Assembly (NCBI RefSeq): GCF_009739465.1
Contig: NZ_WHOM01000078.1
Span: forward strand, 113,230-177,229
DNA length: 64,000 nucleotides
Origin: Streptomyces apocyni
Lineage (GTDB): Bacteria; Actinomycetota; Actinomycetes; Streptomycetales; Streptomycetaceae
Reading direction: 5' to 3'
The notes below the pieces were generated by a model, which worked only from the letters and a program-made list of their open reading frames with translations, was not told the origin of the DNA and ran no database searches. The translations under genes and the position numbers were made by a program. Shown in pieces: positions 1 through 8,521 of this stretch (the stretch's first letter is position 1; each line of letters opens with the position of its first letter).

Positions 1-903
1 CAGCAGCAGCAACAGCCGTACGGCCAGCAGTCGCCGTACGGCGGCCCGCCCGCGCACCCGCAGCCGCACCCGTACCCGCAGCAGGGGCGACCGGGCACGC
101 CGGGCTACCCCGGCCAGCCGCAGTGGCCCCAGGCAGGCGGAGCGCACGGCGGCGGGGCCCGGGGCGGTGGGGCCCACGGCGGCGGCGCGCACGGTGAGCC
201 GGAGTACTTCTCGGACCCGTACCAGCCGAGCGCGCCCGCGCCCCACGACCCGTACGCGGCGAGCAACAACCCCGGCCACACCCAGGCGTTCTCCCTCGGC
301 GACGACCCGTACAGCCAGGGCGAGACCTACCGCGCGGGCACCACACCCGCGCCCCCCGTCGGGCCGCGCCTGCACTGGAAGGACCTGCTCAGGGGCGTGG
401 TCCTGCGCCCCGGGCCGACCTTCCTGCAGATGCGCGACTACGCGCTGTGGGGCCCGGCCCTCATCGTCACGTTCCTCTACGGCCTGCTGGCGGTCTTCGG
501 CTTCGACGAGGCCCGCGACGAGGCGATCAACTCCACCCTCGCCACCACCGTCCCGATCGTCCTGACCACGGGCGTCGCGATCGTGCTCAGCGCCCTGATG
601 CTGGGCGTGGTCACCCACACCCTGGCCCGCCAGCTGGGCGGCGACGGCGCCTGGCAGCCCACGGTCGGCCTGTCCATGCTGATCATGTCGCTCACGGACG
701 CGCCCCGCCTCCTCTTCGCCATGTTCCTGGGCGGCGACGCGTCGTTCGTGCAGGTGGTCGGCTGGGCGACGTGGCTGGGGGCGGGCGCGCTGCTGACGCT
801 GATGGTGAGCAAGTCACACGACCTGCCGTGGCCGAAGGCGCTGGCGGCGTCGTCGATCCAGCTGATCGCGCTGCTCTCGATCATCAAGTTGGGCACGTTC
901 TGA
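1..903 (+). CDS. Yip1-family membrane protein (5' end outside window)
   Basis: The frame is open from the first base, so the start lies upstream. The first ~125 residues are a low-complexity Gln/Pro/Tyr/Gly/His-rich cytoplasmic tail of the kind common on Streptomyces membrane proteins. From about residue 128 (HWKDLLRGVVLRP) a Yip1-like domain begins, with an entry motif near FLQMRDYALWGP and about five hydrophobic segments ending in LIALLSIIKLGTF at the stop. Yip1 proteins are integral membrane proteins of unclear bacterial function. No partner gene is visible because the upstream side is cut. Family call is by pattern only. Confidence 0.75.
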   Translation, partial: QQQQQPYGQQSPYGGPPAHPQPHPYPQQGRPGTPGYPGQPQWPQAGGAHGGGARGGGAHGGGAHGEPEYFSDPYQPSAPAPHDPYAASNNPGHTQAFSLGDDPYSQGETYRAGTTPAPPVGPRLHWKDLLRGVVLRPGPTFLQMRDYALWGPALIVTFLYGLLAVFGFDEARDEAINSTLATTVPIVLTTGVAIVLSALMLGVVTHTLARQLGGDGAWQPTVGLSMLIMSLTDAPRLLFAMFLGGDASFVQVVGWATWLGAGALLTLMVSKSHDLPWPKALAASSIQLIALLSIIKLGTF

Positions 904-913
904 GAAGCTGAAC

Positions 914-957
914 GGCAGCTGCGCGGCAGCTGTGCGGCAGCTGTGCGGCAGCTGTGC
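914..957. repeat. 11-bp tandem repeat, four copies
   Basis: Four consecutive copies of ggcagctgtgc (the first reads ggcagctgcgc) lie just after the Yip1 stop codon, between two convergent genes. Each unit contains the palindrome cagctg. It may contribute to transcription termination, but no clear stem with a T tract is seen. Confidence 0.7.
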
Positions 958-976
958 GGCGGGCGGGGCCGGTGTC

Positions 977-2626
977 CTAACCCACCTGGTAGATCGCCGT
1001 CGTGCCCGACACCTCGTGGCCCACGACCAGCAGCGGCTTGCCGTTCGGGCTGTCGGCGGCCGGGATGAAGTGCAGGCCCTCGGGGGCGAGGTCGCCCGCC
1101 GTGCCCGCGGCCGGGTCGCCGGTGAAGTCGCGGGTGCTGAGGTGACCGGCGAACTTCGGGCTGCGCGGGTCGGTCAGGTCGTACGCGACGATCCCGCCGA
1201 CGCGCTCAAGGCCGACGAAGGCGTACGGGGTGCCGTTCACCGTTCCCGTCGTGAGGCCCTCGGGCTCGGGGCCCTTGGCGTCGCTGCGGGAGTCGAAGTT
1301 GTTCTTGGAGTTGGTGCTGTTGAAATGGTCGGGGTGCAGGCGTGCGGTCAGCTGCTCGAAGTCGTCGCCCGAGTCCCAGACCAGGCGGCCCTTGGCGTCC
1401 CGTACGGAGAACGACCGGCCGCCGAAGGCGTGCAGCTCCGTGACACGGCCCGCGGCGTCACGCGGCGAGGACGACGTCACCGCGAGGCGGCCGAGGGCGG
1501 CGTCCTGTCGCAGCTCGGTGGCGTTCGGGAAGACGGTGGGGGACAGGTCGAGGTCCTTGACACGTACCTCTTCCCCGTAGCAGGCGTAGTCGCGGGCGTC
1601 GCCTTCGTTGGCCACGACCGTGTACGGCTTCCTGCCCTTGCCCTTGCCCTTGCCCTTGCCGGAGGTGAACGCGGCGATCGAGTCCGGCTGGTACATGCCC
1701 TTCACCGGCCACTGGGCGATGTTGACCCCGCCGTCCTTGTCCGACGCGTCCAGGCCGTTGCCGGGCAGGCTGTGGTCCTTGAGGCCGAGCGGCTTGATCT
1801 TGCGGACCTTGGCGTGCTTGAGGTCGACGATGGCCATGGCGTTGTTCTCCTGCAGCGTGACCCACGCCGTGCGGCTGTCCGCCGAGACCGCGACGTACTC
1901 GGGCTCCAGGTCCTGGCTCGCGGACGCGCCGGGCCCGGTGATCCGTACGCCCGCCGCGCGCAGCTTCGCCGTCTTCCGCTCGCTGTCCCACTTCTCGAAG
2001 CCCGCCGTGCGTACGGTGCCGCGCCGCACGTCGATGACGCTCACCGAACCGACCGGGTCGACCGCCCCCTCGCCCGCTCCCTCGCCCGCGCCTTCGCCCG
2101 CGCAGTACGAGTCCGGCTCGCCCTCGTTGGCGACGACGACCTGCCGTCCGTCGGGGGTGAACGTCGCCATGTCGGGCAGCGCGCCCACGGTCACCGTACG
2201 CAGCTTCTTGCCGTCGGCCGCGCGGAAGAACGACACCGTTCCCCGGTCGGTCTTCCGCTCCGCCTGCTGCGCCACCGCGACCAGGCCCTTGTGCACCGCC
2301 ACGCTGTTGGCGCCCGGAGTCGCCAGCTCGCCCGTCTTACGGGGCTGGGCAGGGTCGCTGATGTCGAGGATGTCGACCGTGCCCGCCTTGGCGTTGACCG
2401 TGAACACCCGGCGGGTGTCCGCGTCGTACGCGGTGATTTCCGCGGCGCTCTCGTCGAACGAGCCGGTGGAGTAGCGGCCGAGGAAGGCAAGATCGAGGCC
2501 GACGCCATCCTGCCGACCAGCGGCCATCTCGTTCTCGTTCACGGCGGTGGCGGTCAGGGGCGACAGCGCGGTGGCGCCGATGACTGCGGCGGCGGCCACG
2601 ACAAGTATGCGGTTGCGGGGTCTCAT
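977..2626 (-). CDS. Secreted choice-of-anchor I family protein
   Basis: About 549 residues. The ATG at 2626 is chosen because it opens a typical signal peptide (MRPRNRILVVAAAAVIGATA); upstream in-frame starts give an Arg-rich extension without such features. The body is a beta-propeller-like protein of the choice-of-anchor I group (LVIVD-type repeats such as VDILDISDPAQPRKTGEL), with family hallmarks FNSTNSKNNFDSRSDAKGPEPEG and PEGLHFI near the C-terminus. Two low-complexity insertions stand out: a GEGAGEGAGEGA run near residue 190 and a GKGKGKGKGRK run near residue 330. The function is unknown in actinobacteria; related proteins are often annotated as alkaline-phosphatase- or esterase-like. 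It is convergent with the Yip1 gene. Confidence 0.8.
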   Translation of the reverse strand: MRPRNRILVVAAAAVIGATALSPLTATAVNENEMAAGRQDGVGLDLAFLGRYSTGSFDESAAEITAYDADTRRVFTVNAKAGTVDILDISDPAQPRKTGELATPGANSVAVHKGLVAVAQQAERKTDRGTVSFFRAADGKKLRTVTVGALPDMATFTPDGRQVVVANEGEPDSYCAGEGAGEGAGEGAVDPVGSVSVIDVRRGTVRTAGFEKWDSERKTAKLRAAGVRITGPGASASQDLEPEYVAVSADSRTAWVTLQENNAMAIVDLKHAKVRKIKPLGLKDHSLPGNGLDASDKDGGVNIAQWPVKGMYQPDSIAAFTSGKGKGKGKGRKPYTVVANEGDARDYACYGEEVRVKDLDLSPTVFPNATELRQDAALGRLAVTSSSPRDAAGRVTELHAFGGRSFSVRDAKGRLVWDSGDDFEQLTARLHPDHFNSTNSKNNFDSRSDAKGPEPEGLTTGTVNGTPYAFVGLERVGGIVAYDLTDPRSPKFAGHLSTRDFTGDPAAGTAGDLAPEGLHFIPAADSPNGKPLLVVGHEVSGTTAIYQVG

Positions 2627-2748
2627 AGCGCCGCATCGTGCTGCACGCCCGGCGACGGTAGGTGAAGCGCGACCCCGCACCGGGTTAACGCGAGCCCAAC
2701 GATCGCCCGCGGCGATCGCCGCCCTCGCCCTCACTCACCCGCTCTCAC

Positions 2749-3324
2749 TCACACCTGAGTCCGATGGAACTGAAGAAACGACCGCGAAGCCGTAGGCCCG
2801 CGCTGCCCCTGATAACGGGACCCGTACCGATCACTCCCGTACGGGAACTCGGCCGGTGACGACAACCGGAACATACACAGCTGGCCGATCTTCATCCCTG
2901 GCCACAGCTTGATCGGGAGCGTCGCGAGGTTCGACAGCTCGAGCGTCACATGCCCGGAGAACCCGGGGTCGATGAACCCGGCGGTCGAGTGCGTGACCAG
3001 CCCCAGCCGCCCCAGGCTGGACTTGCCCTCCAACCGGCTGGCCAGGTCGTCAGGCAGCGAGATGACCTCGTACGTGGACGCGAGCACGAACTCCCCCGGG
3101 TGCAGGATGAACGGCTCGTCGCCCTCGGGTTCGACCATCCTGGTGAGGTCAGCCTGCTCGACGGCGGGGTCGATGTGCGGGTAACGGTGGTTCTCGAACA
3201 CCCGGAAGTAACGGTCAAGCCGCACGTCGATGCTCGAGGGCTGCACCATGGATTCGTCGTACGGATCGATCCGCACCCGTCCGGCGTCGATCTCGGCCCG
3301 GATGTCTTTGTCAGAGAGAAGCAC
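2749..3324 (-). CDS. dcd: dCTP deaminase
   Basis: 191 residues, the normal length for Dcd. It begins MLLSDKDIRAEIDAGRV and carries the trimeric dUTPase-fold motifs: SSIDVRLD near residue 30, the nucleotide-binding EGKSSLGRLGL near 100, the catalytic-region THSTAGFIDPGFSGH near 112-125, and the C-terminal YQGQRGPTASR that closes over substrate. It deaminates dCTP to dUTP for dTTP synthesis; in some actinobacteria the enzyme also hydrolyses dUTP to dUMP. It lies next to the tRNA-Gly used as integration site. The call rests on near-complete motif agreement. Confidence 0.95.
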   Translation of the reverse strand: MLLSDKDIRAEIDAGRVRIDPYDESMVQPSSIDVRLDRYFRVFENHRYPHIDPAVEQADLTRMVEPEGDEPFILHPGEFVLASTYEVISLPDDLASRLEGKSSLGRLGLVTHSTAGFIDPGFSGHVTLELSNLATLPIKLWPGMKIGQLCMFRLSSPAEFPYGSDRYGSRYQGQRGPTASRSFLQFHRTQV

Positions 3325-3814
3325 GCCCTGAGGATACGCAGGGCGCGCGGGCCCGCCGCAATCCGACTCCGCGACAGCCCCACGCGCCCGGTCCTACCTA
3401 CGTACGCGCTCCCTACCCTCTGGCCCGCTCCACCGGCACAGAATGCCGCAGCCGAGCACAACGCGGGCAGCGGAGCAGCCGCCCAGGCCCGATGCGCTCG
3501 GCACCGAGCTGCTGCATCGGGAACGAAGCGGTGCTGAATACGTGCCCCTCGGCACAACGGACGACGGTGCGCTCCATCAAGTCCTCGAGCCCTTCCCCAG
3601 TAAGTCAGTGGGTCACCAACGACGAACGCCCACATTACGGGATGAAAGGGACGCCACTCCAGGCGGCACTCCGCCCCTCACGCTACGCCCCAACTCCCGC
3701 CCCGCGCACCCACTTCCCCACCCCGAACGCCACGAAGACCCCGCGGCAGATACACCGGGGGCCTTCGATGAGGTATCGTTTCCGAACGATGCAGCCGAGC
3801 ACGGCTCGCTTCGC
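3325..3814. other. Intergenic region between dcd and tRNA-Gly; no gene seen
   Basis: About 490 bases with no convincing coding frame: the open stretches here lack Streptomyces third-position bias and recognizable motifs. It must contain the promoters of dcd (minus strand) and of the tRNA (plus strand), but I cannot place either confidently. Confidence 0.5.
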
Positions 3815-3885
3815 GCGGGTGTAGTTTAATGGTAGAACATGAGCTTCCCAAGCTCAGAGCGCGAGTTCGATTCTCGTCACCCGCT
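3815..3885 (+). tRNA. tRNA-Gly (anticodon CCC)
   Basis: A full cloverleaf can be drawn. The acceptor strand gcgggtg (3815-3821) pairs with cacccgc (3878-3884). The anticodon stem tgagc/gctca encloses the loop ttcccaa, which places CCC at the anticodon. The T arm gcgag/ctcgt encloses ttcgatt. CCA is encoded at 3886-3888. The 3' part from 3844 is shared with attR and is the insertion target of the AICE; the gene stays intact because the element restores its 3' end. Confidence 0.95.
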
Positions 3886-3886
3886 C
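3844..3886 (+). repeat. attL core (43-bp direct repeat inside tRNA-Gly)
   Basis: The stretch from cttcccaagctc to cacccgctc is repeated base for base at 15761-15803. It covers the anticodon loop to the 3' end of the tRNA, the classical target of actinomycete tyrosine integrases. The flanking bases differ (g before the left copy, a before the right copy). Confidence 0.95.
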
Positions 3887-3893
3887 CAGCAGA

Positions 3894-3920
3894 AAGCCCC
3901 AGGCCAGCGGCCAGGGGCTT
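3894..3920 (+). terminator. Rho-independent terminator after tRNA-Gly (element-borne)
   Basis: aagcccc/ggggctt and ggcc/ggcc form a near-continuous stem (one A-A mismatch, 3-nt loop) followed by ctttgttgtc. This terminator was brought in by the element; the chromosome's own one sits after attR. Confidence 0.8.
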
Positions 3921-3939
3921 CTTTGTTGTCTAGACCCAT

Positions 3940-5127
3940 CTAAGAGTCCCGTGCCCGTTGCGTGCCCGATGCTTGATCATCCGGCTTGGCGTTGGCCTTC
4001 TTCCGCTTCTTCTTCGCGACCTTCTTCCGCTCGGAACGCACCATCTTGTCCAGACCGCCAGCAACCTCCTGCTGACGCTCCCCGTCCGAGTGCTGATAGA
4101 TCAGAGCAGCCTTTTCGGAGGACTGCCCGGCGCGCACCATCGTGTCCTTCAGCGTGGCCCCGGATCGGGTCGACAGCGTGTGTCCGGTGTGACGAAGATC
4201 GTAGAAGCGGAACCCGTCCGGCATCCCGACCTTGGAACGAGCCTTGCGCCACTTCCGGCCGAAGCTGCTTCGCCTGAACGGAGCACCCCTCTCCCCGACG
4301 AAGAGCAGTCCCTCTGGGCCCTTCTCCGCGTACCAGTCGAGGTGACGCCTGAGATCCGTACGCAGGAACTCCGGGAGGACCACGTACCGCTTGCCTGCTT
4401 CCGACTTGGTGTCGCCGATGGCCCTCCGACCGGTCGTCAGCTCGGGAGCGGCCTTGCGGACGCAGATCGTCATCGTGTCCAGGTCCACGTCCTTGCGCCG
4501 GAGTTCAGCCTGTTCCTCAGGACGCAGCGGCCCGTATGCCCCGAGGTAGACCATCAGCCGCCACCGGACCCCGATCGCGTCGGCGAGCGCATCGACCTGG
4601 TGGACACTGGCGATCCGCCGCTCAGCCGCAGACTCCTTGCCCGCACCGCGAATCCGACACGGGTTTCGGCGGATCAGCTCATCGTCGACAGCGGTCTCCA
4701 GGATCGCCTTGAGCAGCCGGTAGCACTTGGCGACCGTGCTGTCGGCCCCTGTCGAGTCGAGCCGCTCGGAGCGCCAGGCACGGACCCGAGGCGCGGTGAT
4801 CTCGTCAAGGTCCAGGCTTCCGAAGGTCGGGAAGACGTGCAGCCGTAAGTTCCGCCGATACAACTCATCCGTAGTGGCCGCGAGACGCCGTTCCTTGACC
4901 CACTTGAGCGCGTACTCCTTGAAGTTCACCGCGCCCGCGTCAGGATCTACCCAGTCGCCCCCGCGCACCTCGGTCTGCTTCTCCGCAAGCCAGTCGTCTG
5001 CGTCGCCCGAGGTCTCGAAGGTGATCGGCGCCGGGCGGTCGACGCCATCGGGCCCCAGGTAACGCGCCTGAAAGCGGCCAGAGGGGAGCTTACGGATGCG
5101 GCCAAAGCGCCGCTTCTTGCCAGCCAT
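3940..5127 (-). CDS. int: Tyrosine site-specific integrase
   Basis: 395 residues. The N-terminal part has an arm-binding-type domain (RFQARYLGPDGVDRPAPITF) and a SAM-like core-binding domain (about 70-160). The catalytic domain shows the first Arg in YGPLRPEEQAEL, the second-Arg box in FRFYDLRHTGHTL (Tyr in place of the usual first His of box II, as in many Streptomyces AICE integrases) and the nucleophile Tyr in ALIYQHSD. It catalyses integration into, and with Xis excision from, the tRNA-Gly att site 54 bp away. Its ATG overlaps the stop of the excisionase gene (ATGA), so int is expressed from the rep-xis-int operon. The basic Lys/Arg-rich tail is typical. Confidence 0.95.
   Translation of the reverse strand: MAGKKRRFGRIRKLPSGRFQARYLGPDGVDRPAPITFETSGDADDWLAEKQTEVRGGDWVDPDAGAVNFKEYALKWVKERRLAATTDELYRRNLRLHVFPTFGSLDLDEITAPRVRAWRSERLDSTGADSTVAKCYRLLKAILETAVDDELIRRNPCRIRGAGKESAAERRIASVHQVDALADAIGVRWRLMVYLGAYGPLRPEEQAELRRKDVDLDTMTICVRKAAPELTTGRRAIGDTKSEAGKRYVVLPEFLRTDLRRHLDWYAEKGPEGLLFVGERGAPFRRSSFGRKWRKARSKVGMPDGFRFYDLRHTGHTLSTRSGATLKDTMVRAGQSSEKAALIYQHSDGERQQEVAGGLDKMVRSERKKVAKKKRKKANAKPDDQASGTQRARDS
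3950..3970 (+). promoter_or_regulatory. Candidate integrase arm-type sites, left end
   Basis: Two copies of cgtgcccg spaced 11 bp apart (starts at 3950 and 3961), 64 bp inside attL, overlapping the 3' end of int. The same pair occurs near attR in the same orientation. Confidence 0.5.
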
Positions 5128-5339
5128 CAGGTAGCCCTCCTGTAGCGGGTCCGCCGACGCCGCACGGGCTCTACGGTGTGGGTTTCGATGTAGTCCCGTA
5201 CGGCGCTCTCGGGGATACGGACGTGACGCCCGACCTTGACGTACCTGATCCGGCGTTCCTCGATCAGGCGGCGGGGGAAGCGGACCGTGGTGCCGAGGAC
5301 TTCGGCGACCTGAGTGACGCTGAGGTAGCGGTCATTCAT
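5127..5339 (-). CDS. xis: Excisionase-like helix-turn-helix protein
   Basis: About 70 residues from the ATG at 5339 (MNDRYLSVTQVAEVLGTT), preferred because the winged-HTH of the excisionase/MerR-like type begins immediately; the longer frame adds 10 unrelated residues. LSVTQVAEVLGT forms the first helices and YVKVGRHVRIPESAVRDYI the wing and recognition part, followed by an Arg-rich tail. Small proteins of this type bias the integrase toward excision. The start lies inside the 3' end of repSA (8-bp overlap) and the stop overlaps the start of int, so the three genes are translationally coupled. Confidence 0.85.
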   Translation of the reverse strand: MNDRYLSVTQVAEVLGTTVRFPRRLIEERRIRYVKVGRHVRIPESAVRDYIETHTVEPVRRRRTRYRRAT

Positions 5340-6723
5340 GGCTCTGGTCCCCTTCCAGTTCCAGGTCACGCTGGTCGGCGAGGGCTTCGCGGGCGGTTTC
5401 GCGGTTGGTGCGGATGTCTTGCGCGATTGATGCGGCGAGGGCGGATTCGCCGGGGGTGTGGCCGTGTCCGGCGTATTGCCAGTCGGCCAGGACGAGGACG
5501 GTGTCGGGTTCGGTGTCGTTCAGGCCGTGGGCTTGGCGTTCTTGGGTGGTGCGGTAGTCGGCTCTGATCTGGCGGAGCGCGCCGAGGGTGGTGGAGTAGC
5601 GGCGGGACTTGGTGGAGAAGTGGCCGCGGAAGCCGAGCATGTGCGCCCACGCCCACAGGCGCCGGTCCGGGTAGAGCGGATCGAGCCGTTTGCAGGCCTC
5701 GATCAACCGTCGGGCGTGGTCGGGCACCGCGTGGCGGTCGAGCTCGGCGATCTCGCCGATGCGCCGGTCTAACGTGCCGGTGGTCTCCGCGGCTTTGGTG
5801 GCGTACTTGGCGACGTACGAGGCGACCGCCTGCTCGGTGATGTCGGTGCCGTCGTCGAAGGCGTGGATGGGCCGGATGTCGAGCTGAGCACCCCAGCGGA
5901 AGGCACGGACGGGCTGATCGGCGGCCGCGGGGACAGTGATGGTGGTGTAGGCGTGCGCGGCAGCCGCCCGGATCGCGTCGGTGAGCAGAGCAACGGTGGC
6001 CCACGCGGGCGGGGCATCTTCGGGTCCGTCGGGTCCGTCGAGGCGGAGCACGGCATGGAAGTGGATCGCGCCGCGCTTCTGGAATTCGGCGACCTTGCCG
6101 TACGACAGCCGGGCGGTGTCCGTGAGTTGGCGTTGGGTGATCCCAGCGCGGGCGGCGATCTCGCGGCGTAGCCGGTTGATGAAGCGGTGCCACAGGTCCC
6201 CGGTGTGGTTGTTGAACAGCACCGTCCCGGTGTAGTCGTACGACTCGGGGTCGAGCGCGGTACCGAGTACGGAGTCGTCCTCGCCGTGCCGGGTACCGCA
6301 GCGACACCGGCCGCGGTCGGGGCGGTTGTGGACGGGTCCGAAGGAGGGGGCGGTGAGGGTGGCGAACACGCGGGGGTGGTCGCGGACGGTGGCGGGGATG
6401 TGTTTGCTCGGGTCTCCGGCGAGTCCGGCGCGGATCAGGTGGTAGGTGTCCCCGGCGTAGGTGTAGGCGCAGGCCGGGCAGCGAGAAGCACGGCGGTTGC
6501 CGCAGGCGATCCGCAGCCGACCACCCGGCTCTTGCTGGGTGGAGTAGTGGTGCAGCGTCTGGCCGGTGGCCTTGTCCTTGGCCAGACTCCAGCCGGTCAG
6601 GTGCACGGGGTTGGCGCAGCCCCCGGTGCGGCGGATCTGCTCGCGCCAGCGGTCGAAGCCGGGGTCCGCGGCTACCCGCAGGACGTCGCCCAGGACGACC
6701 GGGTCCAGGAGGGGGTCAGACAC
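5332..6723 (-). CDS. repSA: RepSA-type replication initiator
   Basis: About 463 residues. The GTG at 6723 is chosen because a perfect GGAGGTGG lies five bases upstream and it overlaps the stop of the preceding small gene (GTGTCTGA). Upstream in-frame residues are Pro/Ser/Arg noise. The protein has zinc-ligand-like CGNRRASRCPAC near residue 75, a second Cys/His cluster (GRCRCGTRH) near 145, and a HUH-like HFHAVLRLDG near residue 220 suitable for rolling-circle initiation. It matches the pSAM2-RepSA group of AICE initiators that replicate the excised circle. Neighbours xis and int are coupled to it. Confidence 0.88.
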   Translation of the reverse strand: MSDPLLDPVVLGDVLRVAADPGFDRWREQIRRTGGCANPVHLTGWSLAKDKATGQTLHHYSTQQEPGGRLRIACGNRRASRCPACAYTYAGDTYHLIRAGLAGDPSKHIPATVRDHPRVFATLTAPSFGPVHNRPDRGRCRCGTRHGEDDSVLGTALDPESYDYTGTVLFNNHTGDLWHRFINRLRREIAARAGITQRQLTDTARLSYGKVAEFQKRGAIHFHAVLRLDGPDGPEDAPPAWATVALLTDAIRAAAAHAYTTITVPAAADQPVRAFRWGAQLDIRPIHAFDDGTDITEQAVASYVAKYATKAAETTGTLDRRIGEIAELDRHAVPDHARRLIEACKRLDPLYPDRRLWAWAHMLGFRGHFSTKSRRYSTTLGALRQIRADYRTTQERQAHGLNDTEPDTVLVLADWQYAGHGHTPGESALAASIAQDIRTNRETAREALADQRDLELEGDQSHE

Positions 6724-6904
6724 GGGCCACCTCCCGCACCGACGCGGCGAGGGGCTGGGTGCCGGTGCCGTGGCAGGCCGGGCAGTGCGCAACGACGGTG
6801 CGCAGGTGGCCATGCCGGTTGCGGCCGCCCAGGGTGATGGCCACCGCGGGGAAGCCGTCGCAGTTCGGGCAGATCCGGGCAGGCGCCTGGTCGAGCTCGG
6901 GCAT
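6716..6904 (-). CDS. Small zinc-ribbon-like protein of the element
   Basis: 62 residues from ATG 6904, beginning MPELDQAPARICPNCDGFPA. Two CxxC pairs (CPNC near residue 12 and CPAC near 42) suggest one bound zinc. Its last codons overlap the start of repSA, so it probably belongs to the replication operon. No exact function is known for such proteins, which are frequent in AICEs. Confidence 0.7.
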   Translation of the reverse strand: MPELDQAPARICPNCDGFPAVAITLGGRNRHGHLRTVVAHCPACHGTGTQPLAASVREVARV

Positions 6905-6996
6905 GATGGAGGTTCCTTCCGGTTGAGAGATCGGGCAGGGGCTGGGCCGTCCGGGGCGGCGGAAGCTTGGCGGTGAAAGCCGCCCCGGAGGGCCGG

Positions 6997-7365
6997 TCAG
7001 CGTCGCTTGGGCGCCGGGGGCTCGGTGGTCAGCAGTGAGCGGATGACCAGGGCGCAGATGGTGAGCGAGACGCCGGTAACGGCGACCGCGAGCAGCAGCG
7101 AGACCAGAACCGCGCCGACGACGAGCACCGTGGCGGTGCCACCGATGACGACAGTGATCAGGGCGCCGGGGGTGAGCTGCACTCCAGTTCGGGACGGCAC
7201 CGGCACGGCGGGCGGCGGAGCCGGGTGCTGGCAGGAGCACAGGGCCGCAGCGTGCGGAGCCGGGACGTGCGCGTGGGGGTGCTGGTCGACCGCGGTCGCG
7301 GTGGTGATCAGCGGGATGGTTTCGCCGGTCGGGGTCGGATTGGCCGGGATGCGGGGGTGGAGCAT
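6997..7365 (-). CDS. Small membrane protein, possible spread (Spd) protein
   Basis: 122 residues. The His/Pro-rich N-terminal half contains a CSCQHP motif. The C-terminal half has one long or two short hydrophobic segments (TPGALITVVIGGTATVLVVG and VLVSLLLAVAVTGVSLTICA), ending PPAPKRR. The position between rep and tra genes and the composition resemble the small Spd proteins that help plasmid spread along the mycelium. The assignment rests on context only. Confidence 0.6.
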   Translation of the reverse strand: MLHPRIPANPTPTGETIPLITTATAVDQHPHAHVPAPHAAALCSCQHPAPPPAVPVPSRTGVQLTPGALITVVIGGTATVLVVGAVLVSLLLAVAVTGVSLTICALVIRSLLTTEPPAPKRR

Positions 7366-7387
7366 CAGGTTCTCCCTCCAGGGTGGG

Positions 7388-7543
7388 TTACTTGGTGGCG
7401 GAGTCGATGACCGGGGCGAGCAGGCTGTCGGCTAGGAGGTAGCCGCCCGCGAGCAGCACCAGGACGAACCACAGCGGCGGGCGGATCAGCTTGATGCCGA
7501 GGTAGCCGATGATGATCAGGGCGAGCCAGAGCGGCACAGACAT
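7388..7543 (-). CDS. 51-residue membrane protein
   Basis: Starts MSVPLWLALIIIGYLG and ends APVIDSATK. Two closely spaced hydrophobic helices (about 4-18 and 24-40) are separated by KLIRPP. It lies in the same direction and tight spacing as the flanking transfer genes. It is probably a small spread or membrane-scaffold protein of the element; no family is recognised. Confidence 0.65.
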   Translation of the reverse strand: MSVPLWLALIIIGYLGIKLIRPPLWFVLVLLAGGYLLADSLLAPVIDSATK

Positions 7544-7561
7544 GACGAACTCCCTTGCCAG

Positions 7562-7753
7562 TCAGCGGACACGGCAGCGGTGGCCCTGGGCAGCGACCTC
7601 GACCGCGGTGACAGTGGCGTGCTCCACCGACCAGCCGCAGTCCTCGGCGCCGCAGGAGGCGACATAGGTGATCTGGCCGCGGCGAGTGTGGGCGGTGCCG
7701 ACGGTGATCGGGCCCTTCTGGCTGAGCTTGCGGATGATGTAGCCGATCGGCAT
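7562..7753 (-). CDS. Mobile element transfer protein, small
   Basis: 63 residues beginning MPIGYIIRKLSQKGPITVG, with CGAEDCGWSVEH (a CxxxxC pair) and a basic end GHRCRVR. This short family recurs in AICEs next to traB and DUF2637 genes and is generally called a mobile element transfer protein. Its fold looks like a small zinc-binding beta domain. A good Shine-Dalgarno (AAGGA) precedes the ATG. Confidence 0.7.
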   Translation of the reverse strand: MPIGYIIRKLSQKGPITVGTAHTRRGQITYVASCGAEDCGWSVEHATVTAVEVAAQGHRCRVR

Positions 7754-7785
7754 GACAGTCCTTTCCTTCCGGGTGGTGGTGCGGG

Positions 7786-8442
7786 TCAGGTGAGTTGAGC
7801 GGCGATCGCGTCGGCCATCGGGGCAGGGACCCCGAGCCGGGCGCGCAGCATGTCGGGGTCGATCGCGGCGCCGGTCCGGGCGCGGTAGTCGTCGGCGACC
7901 TTGCGGGCATGCGCCACCAGCGCCGACGGAACCTCCACCGCGGGCTCAGGCGCGGACTCGGGTGCGGAGACCGGCAGCGCCGGAACCGGCTCAGCGTTCT
8001 CCACCTCAGGTGCAGGCGCAGAGTCCGTGGGCAGCTCGACCGGCAGGTCGGGCCGGGGTGCGGGCTTGGGGGTGCGATCCGGGGTGGGGGTGTGGGCGAG
8101 GAGGGTGCCGCCCAGGAAGGCCAGCGCGGGCCATCCAGCCACCAGGAACCGCAGCCAGGCCGGAGGCTCCGAGAGGTCCAGAAACCCCGCGGTGGCGACG
8201 TTCGCCCCGAGCGAGGCGATCAGCGCGATCAGGAACCAGCACCAGGCCAGCCGGGCGGGTCCACCGGTACGCAGGCGGCGCCAGGCGACCACGAGCAGCA
8301 GGTCGACGCTGACCGGGTAGGCCCAGGCTTTCCAGCCGGACTGTCCCGCGGCGGCGGCGATGTCGTGCAGGTGGGCGAAGGACAGCGCACCGGCAATAAC
8401 CGCCTGTACGAGCACGGCGTCGAAGCGGAACGTGGGGCGCAT
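7786..8442 (-). CDS. DUF2637 membrane protein (SpdB-like)
   Basis: 218 residues from ATG 8442, preceded by GGAGG at a good distance. Four membrane segments lie in the first ~110 residues (VLVQAVIAGALSFAHLHDIA, YPVSVDLLLVVAW, CWFLIALIASLGANVATAGF, PALAFLGGTLLA), the DUF2637 pattern. A Pro/Glu/Ala-rich linker follows (about 115-165), then a short helical cytoplasmic end (VADDYRARTGAAIDPDMLRARL). Proteins of this type in Streptomyces conjugative plasmids are linked to intramycelial spread. Same operon as the neighbouring small genes. Confidence 0.75.
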   Translation of the reverse strand: MRPTFRFDAVLVQAVIAGALSFAHLHDIAAAAGQSGWKAWAYPVSVDLLLVVAWRRLRTGGPARLAWCWFLIALIASLGANVATAGFLDLSEPPAWLRFLVAGWPALAFLGGTLLAHTPTPDRTPKPAPRPDLPVELPTDSAPAPEVENAEPVPALPVSAPESAPEPAVEVPSALVAHARKVADDYRARTGAAIDPDMLRARLGVPAPMADAIAAQLT

Positions 8443-8521
8443 CACGGGTCCTCCTTCCATCGGGTTGGGCCGGGCACGGGGCGGGGAGCGATGTCCAGCC
8501 GCCCCGTGCCCAGGAACGGGA

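Noticed and set aside
932..2665. A 577-codon plus-strand open frame
   Set aside because: It is the antisense of the choice-of-anchor I gene, without domains or start context.
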